Of a DNA stretch of 64,000 nucleotides, positions 52,022 to 61,085 are shown piece after piece. The stretch's first letter is position 1, and each line of letters starts with the position of its first letter. This DNA comes from Psychroserpens luteus. Lineage in GTDB: Bacteria > Bacteroidota > Bacteroidia > Flavobacteriales > Flavobacteriaceae. The position numbers and the translations under genes were made by a program. The DNA is taken from assembly GCF_015319355.1 (NCBI RefSeq), contig NZ_JADILU010000004.1, positions 248,001-312,000 of the forward strand, read 5' to 3'. The notes beneath the pieces are model-generated. The model did not search any database and was not told where the DNA came from. It worked only from the letters and a program-made list of their open reading frames with translations.

Positions 52022-53209
52022 ATGAACCCATCTACAAGTGGTTGGATAGAAAAATTCTGTTCTGAGTTATTAAAAAACGGGATTCCGTTTAATAACTACA
52101 ACACGCTGTATACTAGCCTTAAAAGGCATGGATTTATTTATGGTGTCAATGTTAGTGTCACTGATAAAATTGAACATATTCATAAATATTCTGAAGATGA
52201 GTTTGCTAAAGTGAACCTCATTACCGGTTTATTTCATATTTATTATTTTAAAAAAGAAAATTTTTCTACTAAAGCATTTATAATTGAACTTTTAGCATTT
52301 TACAAAGCACTAGAAGTTGCAGATTTATCACTTTGGGATAAATTAGTAATAGGCAAAAGTGATACTTCTATGTTAGAGCGTTTGATTCATGATCGTATTC
52401 AAATAGACGACAATCTATTAACTAGAAATTTTAATAAATCTATTACAAACTCATTATTATTTGTAGATGTACTAGCGTTTGAGGCTTATTTATCAAATGA
52501 AGTTGACCCAAAATCTTACGCTGCTCATTTAGAAAGTATCATTGTTGGGACCTTATATAGGTCTTTAAATTCTAAGAGTAAGATTACAGATTATGATAAG
52601 GAGATTATTAATATCATTGAATCTTCTGCCTCATATATGGAAGATGACGACATAGATACAGAAGATCTTATCTACGATATAGACTATGATATTGATCCAC
52701 ACGAAAAGAAATATCTTTTAGACTTGATGTGCCTATCTGTTTGGGATGATGAAATATTAGAGCGTTCTGAGTATCAGTTTTTAAAACAACTTATTAAACG
52801 CATGGAAATGGATCCCTCTGAAATACAAGATTCTATTTTATCTGTATCTAAATTTCATGTAGAACATAAAAAAGAAGTATTACTATTTCAGCAAAGCAAC
52901 CCGTTATCTAATTTTTATGAAAACTCATCTCAATTGGTTAATAAATTAATTAGACGTAACAGTAAACGATTGGTAAAAGAAATGCGTCAAAGCAAGGACT
53001 TAATGCTACTAATTACCAAATCTACACACTCAGATCTTAGTAAAGAAGAGCAAAAGCGAATGCAAGCTCAATTACTTGATACTTTAAAAACCATACCAAG
53101 TTTAGCAATATTTATGCTTCCTGGTGGTGCTATACTATTGCCTTTGTTTGTCAAATTAATCCCTAATTTATTACCATCTGCTTTTGATGATAATAGGATT
53201 GAAGAGTAG
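52022..53209 (+). CDS. LETM1-related biofilm-associated protein
   Basis: A 395-residue protein of the flavobacterial LETM1-related, biofilm-associated family. The N-terminal region (1-200) is helical, the middle is very acidic (MEDDDIDTEDLIYDIDYDID, about 206-225), followed by a TerB-like helical segment (LMCLSVWDDEILERSEYQFL) and a C-terminal LETM1-like patch (MLLITKSTHSDLSKEEQKRMQAQLLDTLKTIPSLAIFMLPGGAILLPLFVKLIPNLLPSAF; about 322-390) with one hydrophobic hairpin. No signal peptide. In mitochondria LETM1 affects ion exchange; the bacterial function is uncertain. The J-domain gene downstream is on the same strand. Confidence 0.85.
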   Translation: MNPSTSGWIEKFCSELLKNGIPFNNYNTLYTSLKRHGFIYGVNVSVTDKIEHIHKYSEDEFAKVNLITGLFHIYYFKKENFSTKAFIIELLAFYKALEVADLSLWDKLVIGKSDTSMLERLIHDRIQIDDNLLTRNFNKSITNSLLFVDVLAFEAYLSNEVDPKSYAAHLESIIVGTLYRSLNSKSKITDYDKEIINIIESSASYMEDDDIDTEDLIYDIDYDIDPHEKKYLLDLMCLSVWDDEILERSEYQFLKQLIKRMEMDPSEIQDSILSVSKFHVEHKKEVLLFQQSNPLSNFYENSSQLVNKLIRRNSKRLVKEMRQSKDLMLLITKSTHSDLSKEEQKRMQAQLLDTLKTIPSLAIFMLPGGAILLPLFVKLIPNLLPSAFDDNRIEE

Positions 53210-53272
53210 TATTCCCAGTAAGACTGTAACAAATCTAAATTTAAGCTTACTTATAAAAGTAAAGCTATAGCA

Positions 53273-53713
53273 ATGAATTTACCTAATTACTATCACATTC
53301 TTAAGATTGAAAAATCTGAAGATTTAAATACCATCAAAAAAGCATTTAGAACAGAAATCGCTTTATATCATCCAGATAAAAATAAATCGGAAGACTCAAA
53401 ACCCCATTTTAATTTACTCGTTGAAGCATTTAATGTCTTATCAAATTCAAAGAAACGAGAAATTTATGATGAGATGTTGAATTCTTCGGAAATCAATAAA
53501 CTCGAAATTATAGAGCCTAAAGCTGAAAGACAGTACAATGAATGGAAAAAAGAATCTAAGAAAAAAGCTAAAACTTACAGAGACTATTCACTTACAGAAT
53601 TATTATTACTAGACATCTTCTTAGATGCTGGTTTTAGTGGTTTATTTTCTGTTGGTGGAGATTTACTTGAAGGTTTGGGAGATTCTCTAGGTGATGTATT
53701 TGATATTTTTTAG
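53273..53713 (+). CDS. J-domain (DnaJ-like) protein
   Basis: A 146-residue protein with an N-terminal J domain (about 4-65); the HPD tripeptide that activates DnaK is at 34-36 (YHPDKN). The rest has a Lys-rich segment (WKKESKKKAKTYRDYS) and a hydrophobic, Gly-rich C-terminus (about 110-146), but no Gly/Phe or zinc domain, so it is a type III J protein with a special client or location. It follows the LETM1-related gene by 63 bp, which includes a small hairpin (53243-53265). Confidence 0.9.
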   Translation: MNLPNYYHILKIEKSEDLNTIKKAFRTEIALYHPDKNKSEDSKPHFNLLVEAFNVLSNSKKREIYDEMLNSSEINKLEIIEPKAERQYNEWKKESKKKAKTYRDYSLTELLLLDIFLDAGFSGLFSVGGDLLEGLGDSLGDVFDIF

Positions 53714-53715
53714 TC

Positions 53716-54471
53716 TTACGACAACCAATCTTTAAAATCTTTTACGCGTTCTCTTGCTACAATCACATCTTGCTCATTAAAATTATTTAACTTAATCTGA
53801 AGTCTGGAGTTTGTATAACTCACCATATCTTTAATTGCGTTAATGTTGATGTAGAATTTTCGACTAATCCTGTAGAATTTGTGAGGTTCTAACTCATCTT
53901 CAAGTTGTTCTAATGTGGTATCGAGTAAATAATTTCTTCCTTCTAAAGTATATGCATATGTTCCTTTATTTTCACTGTAGAAACATTCTATATCATCTAT
54001 ATTAATCAACTTTAAATGTTGACCAACTTTTACCGAAAATCGTTTTTTATACTCACGCTCAATAGGATTAACCAACAACTTCTTGATATCATCAAAATCT
54101 AAAGTAACCGATTGTTGTTTTGGTACACGTTCATTATATTTTGAAACTGCTATTTCCAGATCATCTTCATCTATAGGTTTTAATAAATAATCTATACTAT
54201 TTAATTTGAATGCTTGCAAAGCGTACTCATCATAAGCTGTAGTAAAAATCACTGCAGATTTGATATCAATAGTTTCAAAAATCTCAAATGACAAACCATC
54301 ACTAAGCTGGATGTCTAAAAATATCAAATCTGGATGCTCATTATTTTGAAACCACTCTATAGATTCTTCAACAGAGTGTAACATTGTTTCTGCTTCCATA
54401 TCTAATGCTGTTAACATACGTTGCAATCGTCTTGCTGAAGGTTTCTCGTCTTCTATAATAATGATACTCAT
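53716..54471 (-). CDS. LytTR-family response regulator
   Basis: A 251-residue regulator with a receiver domain (about 1-120; phospho-acceptor Asp53 in FLDIQLSDG, Lys in LLKPID) and a LytTR DNA-binding domain (about 150-250; FSVKVGQHLKLINIDDIECFYSE, RKFYINI). It is the last gene of a minus strand operon whose kinase is at 55517-56866. The pair should form a LytS/LytR-type two-component system. Targets are probably the operon itself and others with LytTR sites; none could be identified by eye. Confidence 0.94.
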   Translation of the reverse strand: MSIIIIEDEKPSARRLQRMLTALDMEAETMLHSVEESIEWFQNNEHPDLIFLDIQLSDGLSFEIFETIDIKSAVIFTTAYDEYALQAFKLNSIDYLLKPIDEDDLEIAVSKYNERVPKQQSVTLDFDDIKKLLVNPIEREYKKRFSVKVGQHLKLINIDDIECFYSENKGTYAYTLEGRNYLLDTTLEQLEDELEPHKFYRISRKFYININAIKDMVSYTNSRLQIKLNNFNEQDVIVARERVKDFKDWLS

Positions 54472-54503
54472 TTGTGTGAATTTAATTTTTGGTTGGTTTA
54501 TAA

Positions 54504-54827
54504 TTATTCGTAACGTTTAATCTCGTTAGAATCTTTGTCCATTAAATCTTTAATTTTCTTCTCTTCCCAATTTTTACCAAAAATTAAACTTGGTAAAAAC
54601 ACAGAACCAGCATGTGATAACAAACCTATTCCCCAAAAAGATAATGTGATAAAATTACGCCATTGAAAATAACTTTCTCCTTCACTTAAATTCTGAATAT
54701 TGATGTAAACAAAGACTAGATTAACTATAATATAAATTAATAAGTGCGTGTAAAATCCTTTAATTCGTTTAACTCTTTTCGCTGCAAGTCTGTAACGTTC
54801 TTTATGTAAAAATTCATTTGTTTCCAT
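54504..54827 (-). CDS. 2TM-domain protein 1
   Basis: A 107-residue protein consisting of one 2TM domain: an Arg-rich amphipathic N-terminus (ERYRLAAKRVKRIKGFYTHL), two membrane helices (about 28-46 and 61-82), and the conserved cytoplasmic end FGKNWEEKKIKDLMDKDS. It is one of three small 2TM genes in a row and overlaps its upstream neighbour by 1 bp. The same domain is fused to the kinase of this operon, so these proteins may pair with the kinase in the membrane. Function of the family is unknown. Confidence 0.88.
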   Translation of the reverse strand: METNEFLHKERYRLAAKRVKRIKGFYTHLLIYIIVNLVFVYINIQNLSEGESYFQWRNFITLSFWGIGLLSHAGSVFLPSLIFGKNWEEKKIKDLMDKDSNEIKRYE

Positions 54828-55165
54828 TATTCCCAGTGTTTATTATCTTCATCCATCATTTTCTTAATCTTACGTTCTTCCCAGTTTTTTCCGAAGAAAA
54901 AATTAGGACCAAAAACTCCTATAAAATGAAATGCCAGTCCTATTCCCCAAAAAAATGCTGTGGAGAATGTTCCGAAGCTAAATAGTTTTACTCCACTAGA
55001 GGTTATTAAAATGATGAGAAATAAATTCACAATCACATAAGAAGCCAAGTGCCAATAAAACCCAACAATGGCTTTTACTTTTTTCTGAGCTCTTAGGTAT
55101 GCTTCTTCTTTTTCCCAAGCTCTTTGAGAGTTTCTATTTCCGAAGGGTTCTATATTATTTTCCAT
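54827..55165 (-). CDS. 2TM-domain protein 2
   Basis: A 112-residue paralogue of the neighbouring 2TM proteins: N-terminal AYLRAQKKVKAIVGFYWHLASY, helices at about 37-55 and 68-90, and the end FGKNWEERKIKKMMDEDNKHWE. The GIGLAFHFIGVFGPNFFFGKNWE stretch is the domain signature. It lies between two further 2TM genes (1-bp overlap with the next, 6-bp gap from the previous) and is clearly part of the kinase operon. Likely membrane partner of the LytS-type kinase. Confidence 0.88.
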   Translation of the reverse strand: MENNIEPFGNRNSQRAWEKEEAYLRAQKKVKAIVGFYWHLASYVIVNLFLIILITSSGVKLFSFGTFSTAFFWGIGLAFHFIGVFGPNFFFGKNWEERKIKKMMDEDNKHWE

Positions 55166-55171
55166 GATATT

Positions 55172-55504
55172 TTATTCTTTCTGATTAAAAAAACGCTCTT
55201 CCTCTTCTATACATTCTTTAAGCTTTTTACTTTCCCAGTTTTTGCCTAAAAAGTAATCAAATCCATAAATTGAAAATGCATGAAATGCTATTCCAATTCC
55301 CCATATTAGCCACATAAATACGGACCCGAAGTCAAACAAAGCTTCCTGCAATGTTTTCCCTTCATCCAAATCATCAATAATCTTGATAGTCGATATGGTT
55401 GTATTAAAAATAATATAACAAGTAAAATGTATATAAAACGATCTAAGATTTTCTACTTTATCTTTTGCTCTTTTTAATCTATATGCTTCAGTAAATTCTT
55501 TCAT
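55172..55504 (-). CDS. 2TM-domain protein 3
   Basis: A 110-residue 2TM protein: AYRLKRAKDKVENLRSFYIH at the N-terminus, membrane helices at about 24-41 and 61-81, and FLGKNWESKKLKECIEEEER at the end. It is the most diverged of the three small copies (extra acidic linker DDLDEGKTLQEA between the helices). It begins 12 bp after the kinase stop. Sequence divergence among the copies suggests that each has a distinct place in a hetero-oligomer, but that is inference. Confidence 0.87.
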   Translation of the reverse strand: MKEFTEAYRLKRAKDKVENLRSFYIHFTCYIIFNTTISTIKIIDDLDEGKTLQEALFDFGSVFMWLIWGIGIAFHAFSIYGFDYFLGKNWESKKLKECIEEEERFFNQKE

Positions 55505-55516
55505 TGTTATAAAAAT

Positions 55517-56866
55517 TTAATTCCAACGTTGCTCTTCCTCTTCACGCATAAACTTTTCAATTTTACGTTTTTCCCATCCGTTACCTAAAACGCCATCGTT
55601 AACATATACTTTATAGGCGTGAAATGCTAATCCCATTCCCCAACCTAACATTGGAAACCAAAACCATTGGATCGTGTTTGGTGTGTAACGAAACCAGATA
55701 AAGAATAAAAATGGTATGACGATACAGTAAGAGATTAAACTATAATAAAACTCTTTCATTTCTTCTACACGCTTGCGTGCTCTAATATATCTATCGTCAA
55801 AATTTGTTTTTGGTTCTATTGTTTCCATGATTGATACTTGTTTTGTAAGCATTGGTATTGCTACCGCAAATCTGCTTGTTGATTGATTGATTGATACTGT
55901 TTTATTTGATAATAATTTATAGCGTTGTTTGATGTTTTCTAATCCAACTCCACTACTCTTTTTCACTATTTGTTTTGGCTGAAGGTTGTTTTCTACGATG
56001 AGCATACCTCCAGATTCATAAATTTTAATGTGCAATGGTTTGCTACTTGTTACCATATTATGTTTTACTGCATTTTCTAACAATAATTGTAAAGACAGCG
56101 GTACAACTTTACTTTCTGGATTTGTAGCTTGTTCTGGAATTTCAAAAATAATACTGTCTTCAAAACGCATTTTTAAAAGCGACATGTAGGTTTTTGCAAA
56201 TTTCAACTCTTCGTCAACTGTAATTAAATCTTTGTTTTTTTGTTCTAAAACATATCTATATACTTTAGATAAAGAGGTTGTAAACTTTTGTGCATTTTTT
56301 GGATTCTCCTCAATTAAACTGGTTAATACATTTAAGCTGTTGAATAAAAAATGTGGATCTAATTGATTTTTTAAAGCATCAAACTTTGCGCTTGCAGTTC
56401 CTGCAATGACCTTTTGCTCTTTAATTTTGTTCTTCTGATACTTGTTATAGAAAAATATCACATGGAATACTGAAACAATTGTTAATGTAATCCATAACCC
56501 AAAAGCATAACCTCCTTGCCATGTTTCATTTTTAATGAATATTTCAAAAGAGACATCATATAATAACATTGATGTTGTTGCTCTTAAAAGAAACAAACCA
56601 ATTAAGGTAATGATTGTAGAACCAATGATTCCTATTACAACACGTTTTATGGTATCACCCTTTATCCAGTTGCGACGCTCCATGTAATCAAAGAAAGTCA
56701 TATTAGAGAACCCAAGAACAAAACCATATAGTTGATAAAAACTAAAATCAATTAAAAAATCATTAACTGTTTTATAATCAAACCCTCCAGAAATCAAATT
56801 TCCTACGAGCCAAACAACAGAACCTATACTTATGGTTAAAATGATATTTTTGATTGGTTTTGTCAT
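55517..56866 (-). CDS. LytS-type histidine kinase fused to a 2TM domain
   Basis: A 449-residue kinase. The N-terminus has four membrane helices (about 8-28, 42-58, 75-98, 120-141), then a His_kinase (LytS) domain with His172 in NQLDPHFLFNSLN, a HATPase region (about 250-345; LQLLLENAVKHN and GVGLENIKQRY), and a C-terminal 2TM domain (about 357-449; AFHAYKVYVNDGVLGNGWEKRKIEKFM). The kinase core is thus placed between two membrane parts. It phosphorylates the LytTR regulator encoded downstream. Three free 2TM genes follow immediately. The signal is unknown. Confidence 0.93.
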   Translation of the reverse strand: MTKPIKNIILTISIGSVVWLVGNLISGGFDYKTVNDFLIDFSFYQLYGFVLGFSNMTFFDYMERRNWIKGDTIKRVVIGIIGSTIITLIGLFLLRATTSMLLYDVSFEIFIKNETWQGGYAFGLWITLTIVSVFHVIFFYNKYQKNKIKEQKVIAGTASAKFDALKNQLDPHFLFNSLNVLTSLIEENPKNAQKFTTSLSKVYRYVLEQKNKDLITVDEELKFAKTYMSLLKMRFEDSIIFEIPEQATNPESKVVPLSLQLLLENAVKHNMVTSSKPLHIKIYESGGMLIVENNLQPKQIVKKSSGVGLENIKQRYKLLSNKTVSINQSTSRFAVAIPMLTKQVSIMETIEPKTNFDDRYIRARKRVEEMKEFYYSLISYCIVIPFLFFIWFRYTPNTIQWFWFPMLGWGMGLAFHAYKVYVNDGVLGNGWEKRKIEKFMREEEEQRWN

Positions 56867-56872
56867 AATATT

Positions 56873-57496
56873 TTACTCTTTACAAGATTTTAAAACCTGT
56901 TCTGCACGTTCTATTCCCCAAGATGGATGTAAGTTGCTTTCTGGTTTAAAGGTAACAAAAAGTTCAATGGATTTTTCTATCTCAGCACAAAACGGTTTAG
57001 TATCTTGACTAAAATATCTAGCGCTTCCCATTGCCCAATCTGCTTTGTTAAATGCTACTCTTGGGTTTTCTGGAGCTAGTTTATAAGCCTTATTATATAG
57101 TTCTGTTATTTTTCCAGCATATTTCATTCCGTAGACTGCGCCATCATAAGCAACCCAATTGGTTAAAACCTGTGCTTGCATCACAAGAATCTCTGGATTA
57201 TCTTTACTAATTGCCATGGCACTATTAATATGTTCTTGTGCTTTATCTAACTGTGCTTTTAAAACTTTTTCATCTTTCTCTCCCCAACTTTTTAAACTAT
57301 TAATTTGTGCTATGTAATAATGAGGTAACCACTCGTTGGCTTCTGCATTAGAAATACGTTCAAACATATTTTCTGCTTCGTCAGTATTGTTTTCTTGCCA
57401 AAGTTTAAAAGCTTTTTGCATTCCTTTTTCATAATTGGTTTGTGCAGATGTAATTCCTGAAACCAAAATAATTGCGATGATTATTAATTTTTGCAT
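56873..57496 (-). CDS. Exported TPR-like protein
   Basis: A 207-residue exported protein with a signal peptide ending ITSAQ (about residue 19). The mature part contains helical TPR-like repeats: KGMQKAFKLWQENNTDEAENMFERI, LDKAQEHINSAMAISKDNPEIL and LYNKAYKLAPENPRVAFNKADW. No catalytic motif. It precedes the kinase by 6 bp on the same strand and so belongs to the LytS/2TM operon. It could bind an envelope partner that the kinase senses; this is inference. Confidence 0.85.
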   Translation of the reverse strand: MQKLIIIAIILVSGITSAQTNYEKGMQKAFKLWQENNTDEAENMFERISNAEANEWLPHYYIAQINSLKSWGEKDEKVLKAQLDKAQEHINSAMAISKDNPEILVMQAQVLTNWVAYDGAVYGMKYAGKITELYNKAYKLAPENPRVAFNKADWAMGSARYFSQDTKPFCAEIEKSIELFVTFKPESNLHPSWGIERAEQVLKSCKE

Positions 57497-57500
57497 GATA

Positions 57501-57923
57501 TTATAGTGTTATAATTTGTGTTATTGATTTATCTTTTACTTCAAATTTCGCGTCTTCCCATTTTGGTGGCCCCATAAATCCTGTGGCATTATTTGAGCAA
57601 CCATAATCTTCTTTTGGGATTCCTAGAAAATTACTATCCATTTTATTATTATCATTTTCATCGTGAAACATCGAGATTGCATAAACCCCTTTTGGGATAT
57701 TTTTAAATGTAACTTCACAACTATTACCTGTTATTTTAGTCATCGTTGATTGTAATCTTGTGTTTAAAAAAGCCCCTTCAGAGTCGTAAACTGCAACATA
57801 CACTTTTCCTTTGTTACTCTCAAGGTTATTAATTTTCACAGTAATATCTTGTCCAGATACTGTTTGCGCATTTAGTAATTGACTAAATAATAAGAAAATG
57901 AAAATTTTGACTATTGTGCTCAT
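57501..57923 (-). CDS. DUF2141-family exported protein
   Basis: A 140-residue exported protein with a signal peptide ending LNAQ (about residue 19) and one DUF2141 beta-sandwich domain: ITVKINNLESNKGKVYVAVYDS, FKNIPKGVYAISMFHDENDNNKMDSNFLGIPKEDYGCSNNA and the closing FMGPPKWEDAKFEV, all signatures of the family. The NDNNKMD loop may bind Ca2+. Function unknown. It heads the LytS/2TM operon (4-bp gap to the TPR-like gene). Confidence 0.92.
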   Translation of the reverse strand: MSTIVKIFIFLLFSQLLNAQTVSGQDITVKINNLESNKGKVYVAVYDSEGAFLNTRLQSTMTKITGNSCEVTFKNIPKGVYAISMFHDENDNNKMDSNFLGIPKEDYGCSNNATGFMGPPKWEDAKFEVKDKSITQIITL

Positions 57924-58119
57924 GATATTTTGTTTTATACTGAAATTGTTTCAGCTTGATTGATGAGACAAATATCTAACAGAAGTCTTCATTTAAAAAA
58001 AGAGAATAACCGAACTGTTATTTCTTCATGACGAATTGTATAATAATTAAAGAATTAAGTAACTTATCACAATAAATAGCTACTAATCAATTATCTAGTC
58101 TAACACAAAAACCAATACA

Positions 58120-59913
58120 ATGAAAAAATTAGCTTTACTCACATTAGGTTTTCTTATTACCTTCTCAATTAACTCACAAGATAAACGACTTAAAAATGTC
58201 GAAAAAGAATTAAACAAAATTCTTGAATTAACTAATGCTGCTGGTTTTGCTGTTGCAGTTGTTGAAGGCGACAAAATTATTTACGCTCAAGGTTTTGGAT
58301 ATCGAGACTATGAAAATAAAGTTCCTGTAGATGCCAATACACTTTTTGCTATTGGTTCATCTACAAAGGCATTTACCTCATCAATTCTAGGGATATTAAG
58401 AGCTGATGAAAAACTCTCTTTTGATGACCAACCAAGAAAACACATTCCAGAATTAGAGTTCTTTAATAATAACATGAATAATAATATCATCATTAAAGAT
58501 TTAATGCGACACAGTACTGGATTACCTCGTCACGATGGTTCATGGTATTATTTCCCTACTCATGATAAAGACAGTCTTTTAATGCGTATGAAACATCATG
58601 AACCATTTACTGGAATTAGACAACAATGGTATTATAATAACTTTGGTTTTTTAACACAAGGAGTTATTGCTGAACGTATTACTGGAAAAAGCTGGGAAGA
58701 TAACTTAAAAGAGCACTTCTTTACTCCTTTAGAAATGACTAGAACAAATGCTACAATTGCCGAAATGAAATCGGCAAGTAATGCATCGTATGGTTATGAA
58801 GTGAAAGATGATATCATCAAAAAAATGGACTATTATGATATTGCTGGAATGTCTCCTGCAGGAAGTATAAACAGTAGTGTTAATGATATGTCTAAATGGT
58901 TAATGACTTGGATTAATGATGGAAAATATAAAGGGGAAGAAATTATTCCTGAGAGCTATATCAATGAAGCCATGAGTTCACAAATGGTTGTTGGTGCTAA
59001 TATTCCTGATGATAAGTTTCCAGACATACATTTTGCGAATTATGGTTATGGTTGGTTTTTACAATCATACAAAGGTCATTATCGTGTTGAGCATGGAGGA
59101 AACATTGATGGTTTCTCTGCTAACGTCGCATTTTTTCCAAGTGACAACATTGGTATTGTTGTGTTAGCCAATCAAAATGGTTCATCTGTACCAACGTTAG
59201 TTAGAAATATTATTGCTGATCGAATGATTGGTGAAGAGCGTACAGATTGGATTGGACGTTATGAAGAAAACATAGAAAAAGGTAAAAAAGCTCAAGAAGA
59301 AGTTGAGGAAAACTCTGAAACGTCCTATGTAAAAAACACAAAACCTTCACATATTAATCTAGATTACACTGGGTCTTATTCAAATGAAGGTTATGGTAAG
59401 TTTAATATTTACGTAGAGAACGATTCGTTGTTTTCAAAACTCAATGGAGACAAAACCTATCTACACCATTATCATTATGATGTATTTGAAATAATTGATG
59501 TTTCTGAAGGTAAAGTAGACACAACTCAATATGGAAAATCTGTAAAAGTGACATTTACAACTAACAATGCTGGCGATATTTCTGATGGAAAGATCAAAAT
59601 AGAACCTACATTAGATGCTATTGCATTTAAACGCACTCCAAATACGATTGATGTAGATACAAAAACATTAGAAATGTATACTGGAGCGTATGATATTTCT
59701 GGAACAGAAATAAAAGTTTACATTAAAAATGAGATACTTTATGTCTTTGTAAAAGGCCAACCAGAATATGAACAAATCTCAACAGCTAAACATAAATTTT
59801 CATTCAAGACTTTGGAAGGTTTTAAAATTGAATTTTTAGAATCTGAAGATGGCTCGATAGAAGCGATAAAAATGATTCAGCCCAATGGAACGTTCGTAGC
59901 AAAACGAAAATAA
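58120..59913 (+). CDS. Class C beta-lactamase-like serine hydrolase
   Basis: A 597-residue exported hydrolase with a signal peptide ending INSQ (about residue 20). The penicillin-binding-like domain (about 22-380) has the S-x-x-K motif SSTK at 80-83 with Ser80 as nucleophile, YYNN as the Y-x-N motif, and HGGNIDGF in the place of K-T-G. Two C-terminal beta domains (about 400-495 and 510-597) of the DUF3471 type follow. Such enzymes are usually peptidases or esterases, not true beta-lactamases. Monocistronic with a terminator. Confidence 0.93.
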   Translation: MKKLALLTLGFLITFSINSQDKRLKNVEKELNKILELTNAAGFAVAVVEGDKIIYAQGFGYRDYENKVPVDANTLFAIGSSTKAFTSSILGILRADEKLSFDDQPRKHIPELEFFNNNMNNNIIIKDLMRHSTGLPRHDGSWYYFPTHDKDSLLMRMKHHEPFTGIRQQWYYNNFGFLTQGVIAERITGKSWEDNLKEHFFTPLEMTRTNATIAEMKSASNASYGYEVKDDIIKKMDYYDIAGMSPAGSINSSVNDMSKWLMTWINDGKYKGEEIIPESYINEAMSSQMVVGANIPDDKFPDIHFANYGYGWFLQSYKGHYRVEHGGNIDGFSANVAFFPSDNIGIVVLANQNGSSVPTLVRNIIADRMIGEERTDWIGRYEENIEKGKKAQEEVEENSETSYVKNTKPSHINLDYTGSYSNEGYGKFNIYVENDSLFSKLNGDKTYLHHYHYDVFEIIDVSEGKVDTTQYGKSVKVTFTTNNAGDISDGKIKIEPTLDAIAFKRTPNTIDVDTKTLEMYTGAYDISGTEIKVYIKNEILYVFVKGQPEYEQISTAKHKFSFKTLEGFKIEFLESEDGSIEAIKMIQPNGTFVAKRK

Positions 59914-59930
59914 CAACTATTACTTAGATA

Positions 59931-59962
59931 AAAAAAGCACTCATTTAAATGAGTGTTTTTTT
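59931..59962. terminator. Bidirectional terminator between serine hydrolase and convergent gene
   Basis: AAAAAGCACTCATTT pairs with AAATGAGTGTTTTT (one G-U), flanked by A- and T-runs; it overlaps the stop codon of the minus strand gene. Confidence 0.88.
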
Positions 59963-60389
59963 AATCTTCAACCTCAGCTAAAATTTTATCTGTTGCCCAT
60001 TGCACAGCTGCATCAATAGAACTAAAGCGTTTAATTTTTTTATTGAAAAATAAGTTTTCAACGAAAGAATTCATGAAACTACCTTGTGTGTACCCAACCA
60101 CTCCATAACCTTTCAAATTATAACTGTGTTTAAAAAAATGGAGCCAATCAACAGGCTTAACTGCATAAGAATTTATACGATGAGAGATATAAATTATATC
60201 ATTTCCATCTGTATCAAAAAAAGAAGAGACATCCTCAACTATTTTTTTAGCATGAAGCTCCCAAGAAAACGTAATTCCTTGATTAATTTCGGAAATAACA
60301 AACCCATCGAAGACAAACACATTACCGAAATCATAATTAAATTCATTTAAAATATTCTTACATAGTTCGGAACCTCTAATACTACCCAT
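59961..60389 (-). CDS. Hypothetical protein, STAS/SpoIIAA-like
   Basis: A 142-residue soluble protein with no signal or membrane helix. A strand-helix layout (GNVFVFDGFVISEINQGITF, HAKKIVEDVSSFF, IIYISHRINSYAVKPVDWLHFF, GYGVVGY, IDAAVQWATDKIL) resembles the SpoIIAA/STAS-like proteins seen in Flavobacteria with ISHRxNxY-type centres. I cannot name a function. Monocistronic; its stop overlaps a terminator, and upstream is a 227-bp AT-rich gap. Confidence 0.65.
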   Translation of the reverse strand: MGSIRGSELCKNILNEFNYDFGNVFVFDGFVISEINQGITFSWELHAKKIVEDVSSFFDTDGNDIIYISHRINSYAVKPVDWLHFFKHSYNLKGYGVVGYTQGSFMNSFVENLFFNKKIKRFSSIDAAVQWATDKILAEVED

Positions 60390-60616
60390 TTTTTTTAGCT
60401 TATTTTTAATTTTTGAAATATTATATATTTGATAAGCAAAATTTGTATAACAAATTATATTTCACTTTGAATTCGATTGTTTTATATTAAGACCCAAACA
60501 TTTAGATATAGTCACAAAGCACACATAATCAATCAATTATTTTAAACATTCATAAAAAAAGTGATACACACGTTATACGATTAATTTAAAAACACCATAT
60601 TAAAAACAACAACTTT

Positions 60617-60997
60617 TTGAAGCATTTTCTAATTATTTTATCAGTTTTAGCAATCTTTTTAATTGCTATTTATGGAGGCCTACATTTCTTCGGAAATCTT
60701 ATCTATAACACAAAATCTTGCGATCGATTTAACATTGATAATATAGAATTAAGAACTGGTGTTAATATTCCTAAAATCGTCACTTCAAATTGCGAATGTA
60801 AAGACAATAACAAAATATCAAAATTTATTATTGACAGTGTCAAAGTTGACTTAGATGATTATATTTCTAAAAATGAATTCACACGCGTTGGCAATTTATA
60901 CGTGAAAGAAAATGATAATAGTAATTCCACATACAAAGTCACTTTTGAGAAGCAAACAGCAGAACTCATTATAAACTTAACATATAAAGGTAATTAG
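60617..60997 (+). CDS. Hypothetical membrane-anchored protein, TTG start
   Basis: A 126-residue protein that seems to begin with TTG (60617); no in-frame ATG gives a better start. Residues about 3-24 form one hydrophobic helix that can serve as anchor or uncleaved signal. The rest is a small beta-rich domain with three Cys (Cys35 near the anchor and the NCEC pair at about 58-60). No family recognised. It is monocistronic and followed by a strong terminator. Confidence 0.6.
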   Translation: MKHFLIILSVLAIFLIAIYGGLHFFGNLIYNTKSCDRFNIDNIELRTGVNIPKIVTSNCECKDNNKISKFIIDSVKVDLDDYISKNEFTRVGNLYVKENDNSNSTYKVTFEKQTAELIINLTYKGN

Positions 60998-61017
60998 CTT
61001 TGACTCTTAAAACACAT

Positions 61018-61046
61018 AAAAGCACCAATTATATTGGTGCTTTTTA
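61018..61046. terminator. Bidirectional terminator before PPIase stop
   Basis: AAAAGCACCAAT pairs with ATTGGTGCTTTT around a 3-nt loop, flanked by A- and T-runs; serves both convergent genes. Confidence 0.9.
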
Positions 61047-61085
61047 TATATCATATGAGATCCCGTAATAATTTTGGAATCTTGC

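Noticed and set aside
58120-59913. Antibiotic-resistance beta-lactamase
   Set aside because: The K-T-G position is H-G-G and there are added C-terminal domains, which fits esterase/peptidase relatives rather than a resistance enzyme.
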